Positions 38,896-41,733 of a DNA stretch of 41,733 nucleotides are shown in pieces. The stretch is from Actinomycetota bacterium (GTDB taxonomy: Bacteria; Actinomycetota; Acidimicrobiia; IMCC26256; PALSA-610), in assembly GCA_005772765.1 (NCBI GenBank), contig SXIR01000018.1, positions 1-41,733 of the forward strand, given 5' to 3'. Position 1 is the stretch's first letter, and every line of letters starts with the position of its first letter. The position numbers and the translations under genes were made by a program. Under the pieces are notes generated by a model that was not told where the DNA came from, ran no database searches, and worked only from the letters and a program-made list of their open reading frames with translations.

Positions 38896-41636
38896 ATGCG
38901 GCTGAGCGGGCGATTTCTCGTCGCGGTGATGATGCTGTTGGGAGCCGCTACTCCACTGCCGTGGGTGGACGACGCGTCCGCCGCCCCGGTCCAGGAACCG
39001 TTCGCCGTCGACGAGTTGCTGCCGACGACGCCGTCGATCGGCGGACAGCGGCGGCTATCCAACCCTGCGTGCTACCAGTACACCTACGCGGATCGAGCGT
39101 CCGATACGCGCAGCGCTCTCGATTTCACGAAGTACACGGTGAGTTTCGATTGCACACGAGACGAGTGGGAGTTCGATTCACGACCCGATCGGGATTTCGG
39201 TTCGACCAGATCGGATACCTCTCGCTCGTCATCGACGTGGACTTGCGGTCGCGTAACAACTGTGCGGGCACCGACCGCGAGATCGCGGTTGCCTGGGACC
39301 CTGAAGCGCGTCGCGTCGTGAGCGGGGCGATCCACTACTTCGGCTCGTGTCGCGAAGGACTCGTTTTGCCGGTTCGTGAGGTGGAGCACCGAAACGGCAG
39401 TCGCGAGATCGCGTTGCGATTCTCGTCGAAGGTGCTCGAAAACGGACCTACCGACAAGACCACCGAGTCGTTCAACTGGTTCGCGATTGGCACGAGCGAC
39501 CCTGACGCGACGGGATCCCTGTGGGATCCGATGCCGAACCGCGGGTATCACGAAGCGCGTGCTACGTCGATGCCCGGTTTCACCACCGGCGGCCGGATCC
39601 CCGGCGGCACTGTGATCGATCCAACCGCAGTTGCCGCTGGTGACCTGTGGGAAGACCTGACCGACGACATCGCGATCTACCGCCGTACGAGCGCCGATGT
39701 GATCTTCCGCACCATCGCGAAGTCAGGCGCCGCGGCGGCCGCTCTCCCGGGCCTCGGCGCGCACCGCGCTGTCCTCGCTGGCGACTTCGACGGCGCCGAG
39801 GCCGACGACCTGCTGTTCTACGAACCGGGTACGGGCGCTGACGTGGTCCGTTGGTACGGCGACGGCGTTGCGACGACCGAACCGATCACGATCGACGGTA
39901 GCTACCGAATTGCGGCGGGGGATTTCGACGGCGACGACCGTGACGATGTCCTCTTGCACCGCCCTGGCACCGGTACCGACCGAGTTCTGTTCGGGCGTTC
40001 CGACCGGACCTTCGACCTCGTTGCGGCTGACTTCGACGACGACGGAAGCCCGGTGGTCGGCGACTTCAACGGGGATGGCCGTGCGGACATCGCTTTCTGG
40101 AAGGCGCAACGTCGTTCGGTCACCGTGGCCCGAGGTCAGTCGAATCGCACCTTCCTGTCATCGACGAACTCGATCGGAGGTGCGTATCGACTCGCTGCGT
40201 CTGGCGACTTCAACGCCGACGGACGATCCGACATTGTGTTCGTCGACGGCGGAACTGGGAAGGACGCTCAGTGGTACGGCAAGGCCTCGTCGCCGTGGTT
40301 TGTCCTCGGTGGTCCGATCTCGGTACACGAAAACGTCTCCCACCTCCTGGCCGGTGACTTCAACGGCGACGGAGGTGACGATCTCTGGATGGATCTCATC
40401 GGTCGACACGAAGGCCGGATATATCACGGTGCGCGACCCACCGTGACGGTTGACGCATCGACGTTTCCCTCAGGCCAGATCGGCGAGCCCTATTCGCACA
40501 CCGTGACGGCGTCGGGGATTCGCGGCCCCTACACCTTCGCGAAGCTTGCGGGACCGGCATGGCTCACGGTCGACGCCGCGACCGGCGCGATCAGCGGCAC
40601 ACCCGATTCGACAACCGTTGGTGCCATCTCGATTCGTGCCCGCGATCGGTTCGGCAACACGGCTTCGCGAACATTTGCTTCGTTCGCGGTGTCGCGGCTC
40701 GACGAAATCACGATGCCATTCTCAGGATTCGGGGCGATCTGGACGGATCCGGTGTTCGATCGGACTTACGTCACTGGCGGACTCGGAAACGACGACCTAC
40801 TCGTGCTCGACGAGGCCGGCGCGATCGAACAGCACATCTCGGGACTGGCGGGCGCGGCGGCGTTAGGGCACGATGCCGACTCGTTGTTCGTCGCTGCACC
40901 GGCTTCGAACCTGATTGTTGATCTGGATCGCGACACGCTGGCGCTCCAAGGCGCGATTCCGACGGGTGCAGGGCGGTCGCCGACGAGTGTCGCAGGAGCC
41001 GGGGACGACGTTTGGTTCGGGTACTCCGAGGCGCCGTTGGGAGTCGTCGCCCGATACGACACCGACACCGCGACGGTCAGCGAGGTTGCGCTCCCGGCTG
41101 ATCAATATGGCTGGGCGCCCTCGACCCGATTGTCGGTCGTCGCAAACTCCGATGCCGACGTGAATCGCTTGTGGGTTTTCACGGCTGGTTCTGATTGCCG
41201 GATCGCTGATTTCGTCCTGTCGACCGGATCTCCGGTGCAGGCGGGGGTCGTCGGTGTCCTGTCGTTCTACCGTGATTGTGACGATGTGCGGGCGATCGCG
41301 TCGGGTGAGCTGCTCGCGGCGCACGGGTCCTCGTTCGGCCCAGCGGGACCGCGCTACATCCGCACCATGCAGCCTGGATTGGCGTCGTCGGACACCATCG
41401 ACGTCGGAATGGGCGTCTACGGCGTCGACCACACCACTACGAACGGCGGCGTTCTTGCATTCATAGGCCCGGGAGTGATCGGCCGTCGCTTCGAGCTCTT
41501 TGACCTGACCGAGAAGTTCACGACATCTCGGGCGCTGCAGCGAGGCGGCGTCGCGATCTCCGCGGATGGTGCGACGATCCTCGCCATTGGTCAGTCGGGC
41601 GAAGGCTGGCACGTCGTGTTCTTGCCGTCCTCCTGA
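38896..41636 (+). CDS. Secreted FG-GAP/VCBS repeat protein, paralog 2, with a one-base frameshift
   Basis: ATG 38896 starts signal peptide MRLSGRFLVAVMMLLGAATP, cleaved near ASAAP. The four-Cys domain then follows as in paralog 1 (NPACYQY, SFDC, NNCAGTDREIAV, FGSC). That frame breaks after DEWE at 39171, and the homologous RFTTRSGFRFDQIGY continues in the -1 frame. Restoring one G (GAG-GTT) rejoins both parts into 913 residues and aligns with YEIRFRAGSSF of paralog 1. About six FG-GAP units (39640-40430, e.g. GDFNGDGGDDLW), an Ig-like putative domain (40440-40700) and an extra C-terminal region of about 310 residues resembling a beta propeller (LGNDDLLVLDEAGAIEQHI) follow. It may be inactivated or mis-assembled. 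Confidence 0.75.
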
Positions 41637-41698
41637 ACGCCCGGATCACGATTTCAACCGGAGGCTCCCTAGCGAGCCCGTGTACCCTGAGCATACCT

Positions 41699-41733
41699 GC
41701 GCTCGTAGCTCAATGGAGAGAGCATCGGACTAC
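41699..41733 (+). tRNA. tRNA-Arg (probably anticodon ACG), 5' part only (cut by window end)
   Basis: The acceptor 5' strand GCGCTCG, TA, D-stem GCTC/GAGC and anticodon stem TCGGA are followed by CTAC at the window edge. The first anticodon bases are A and C. A34 is almost restricted to tRNA-Arg(ACG) in bacteria, so ACG is inferred. Confidence 0.75.

Noticed and set aside
1-41733. CRISPR arrays, intact insertion sequences, prophage
   Set aside because: No regularly spaced repeats, no intact transposase with terminal inverted repeats, and no phage structural genes were seen.

Overview
The window is GC-rich, densely coding actinobacterial chromosome. Family content (MmyB-type regulator, MT0933-like protein, large acyl-CoA metabolism, a conserved actinobacterial orphan methyltransferase), frequent GTG starts and many probable leaderless mRNAs suggest a high-GC actinobacterium, possibly of the Acidimicrobiia (Ilumatobacter-like). 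That placement is inference. No phage, CRISPR array or intact insertion sequence was seen.

Layout. 1-3070: 3' end of a tRNA-Leu, an LtrA-like membrane protein, three tandem small lipoproteins sharing a Cys pattern, and pyrE. 3300-7150: a minus-strand acyl/alcohol set (zinc alcohol dehydrogenase, acyl-CoA synthetase, acyl-CoA dehydrogenase) punctuated by hairpins. 7310-12410: a small winged-helix regulator, glucose-6-phosphate isomerase, beta-carbonic anhydrase, then pheA-serS overlapping by four bases and followed at once by tRNA-Ser(UGA). 12410-16650: a visibly AT-richer accessory segment behind that tRNA, with a decayed serine-recombinase fragment, an RDD membrane protein, and an ECF sigma factor overlapping a single-pass membrane protein with a Kelch-like exterior. 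16650-22050: a frameshifted tandem GNAT acetyltransferase, a degenerate-GGDEF/EAL/GAF protein, SelO pseudokinase and a membrane-anchored hypothetical protein. 22200-28510: orphan beta-class DNA methyltransferase, MT0933-like protein abutting a single-chain double ABC exporter, and an aquaporin. 28590-36110: aminotransferase divergent from an XRE regulator, SAM methyltransferase, HhH-PHP phosphoesterase, tRNA-Ser(GCU) followed four bases later by an RraA-type aldolase, then 2-hydroxyacid dehydrogenase, cupin, ureidoglycolate-lyase-like protein and SDR. 36120-41640: two paralogous secreted FG-GAP proteins flanking a phytanoyl-CoA-dioxygenase-like gene. The window ends inside a tRNA-Arg.

How genes work together. 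The acyl set probably oxidises an imported alcohol or acid through a CoA thioester. RraA, the hydroxyacid dehydrogenase, cupin, ureidoglycolate-lyase-like protein and SDR look like oxo/hydroxyacid catabolism. pheA-serS is a housekeeping operon. The sigma/Kelch pair is a probable trans-envelope signalling module. The FG-GAP paralogs share an uncharacterised four-Cys N-terminal domain and a matching upstream motif, so they may be co-regulated.

Most unusual signals: (i) a TAnnnT box 6-7 nt before the start codon of at least ten genes, implying leaderless transcription; (ii) the 4-nt tRNA-Ser/RraA junction, where tRNA 3' maturation alone would produce a near-leaderless mRNA; (iii) the FG-GAP paralog pair; (iv) the lipoprotein trio; (v) two genes each broken by one base (17355-17357 and 39171/39172), which could be real decay or assembly errors.
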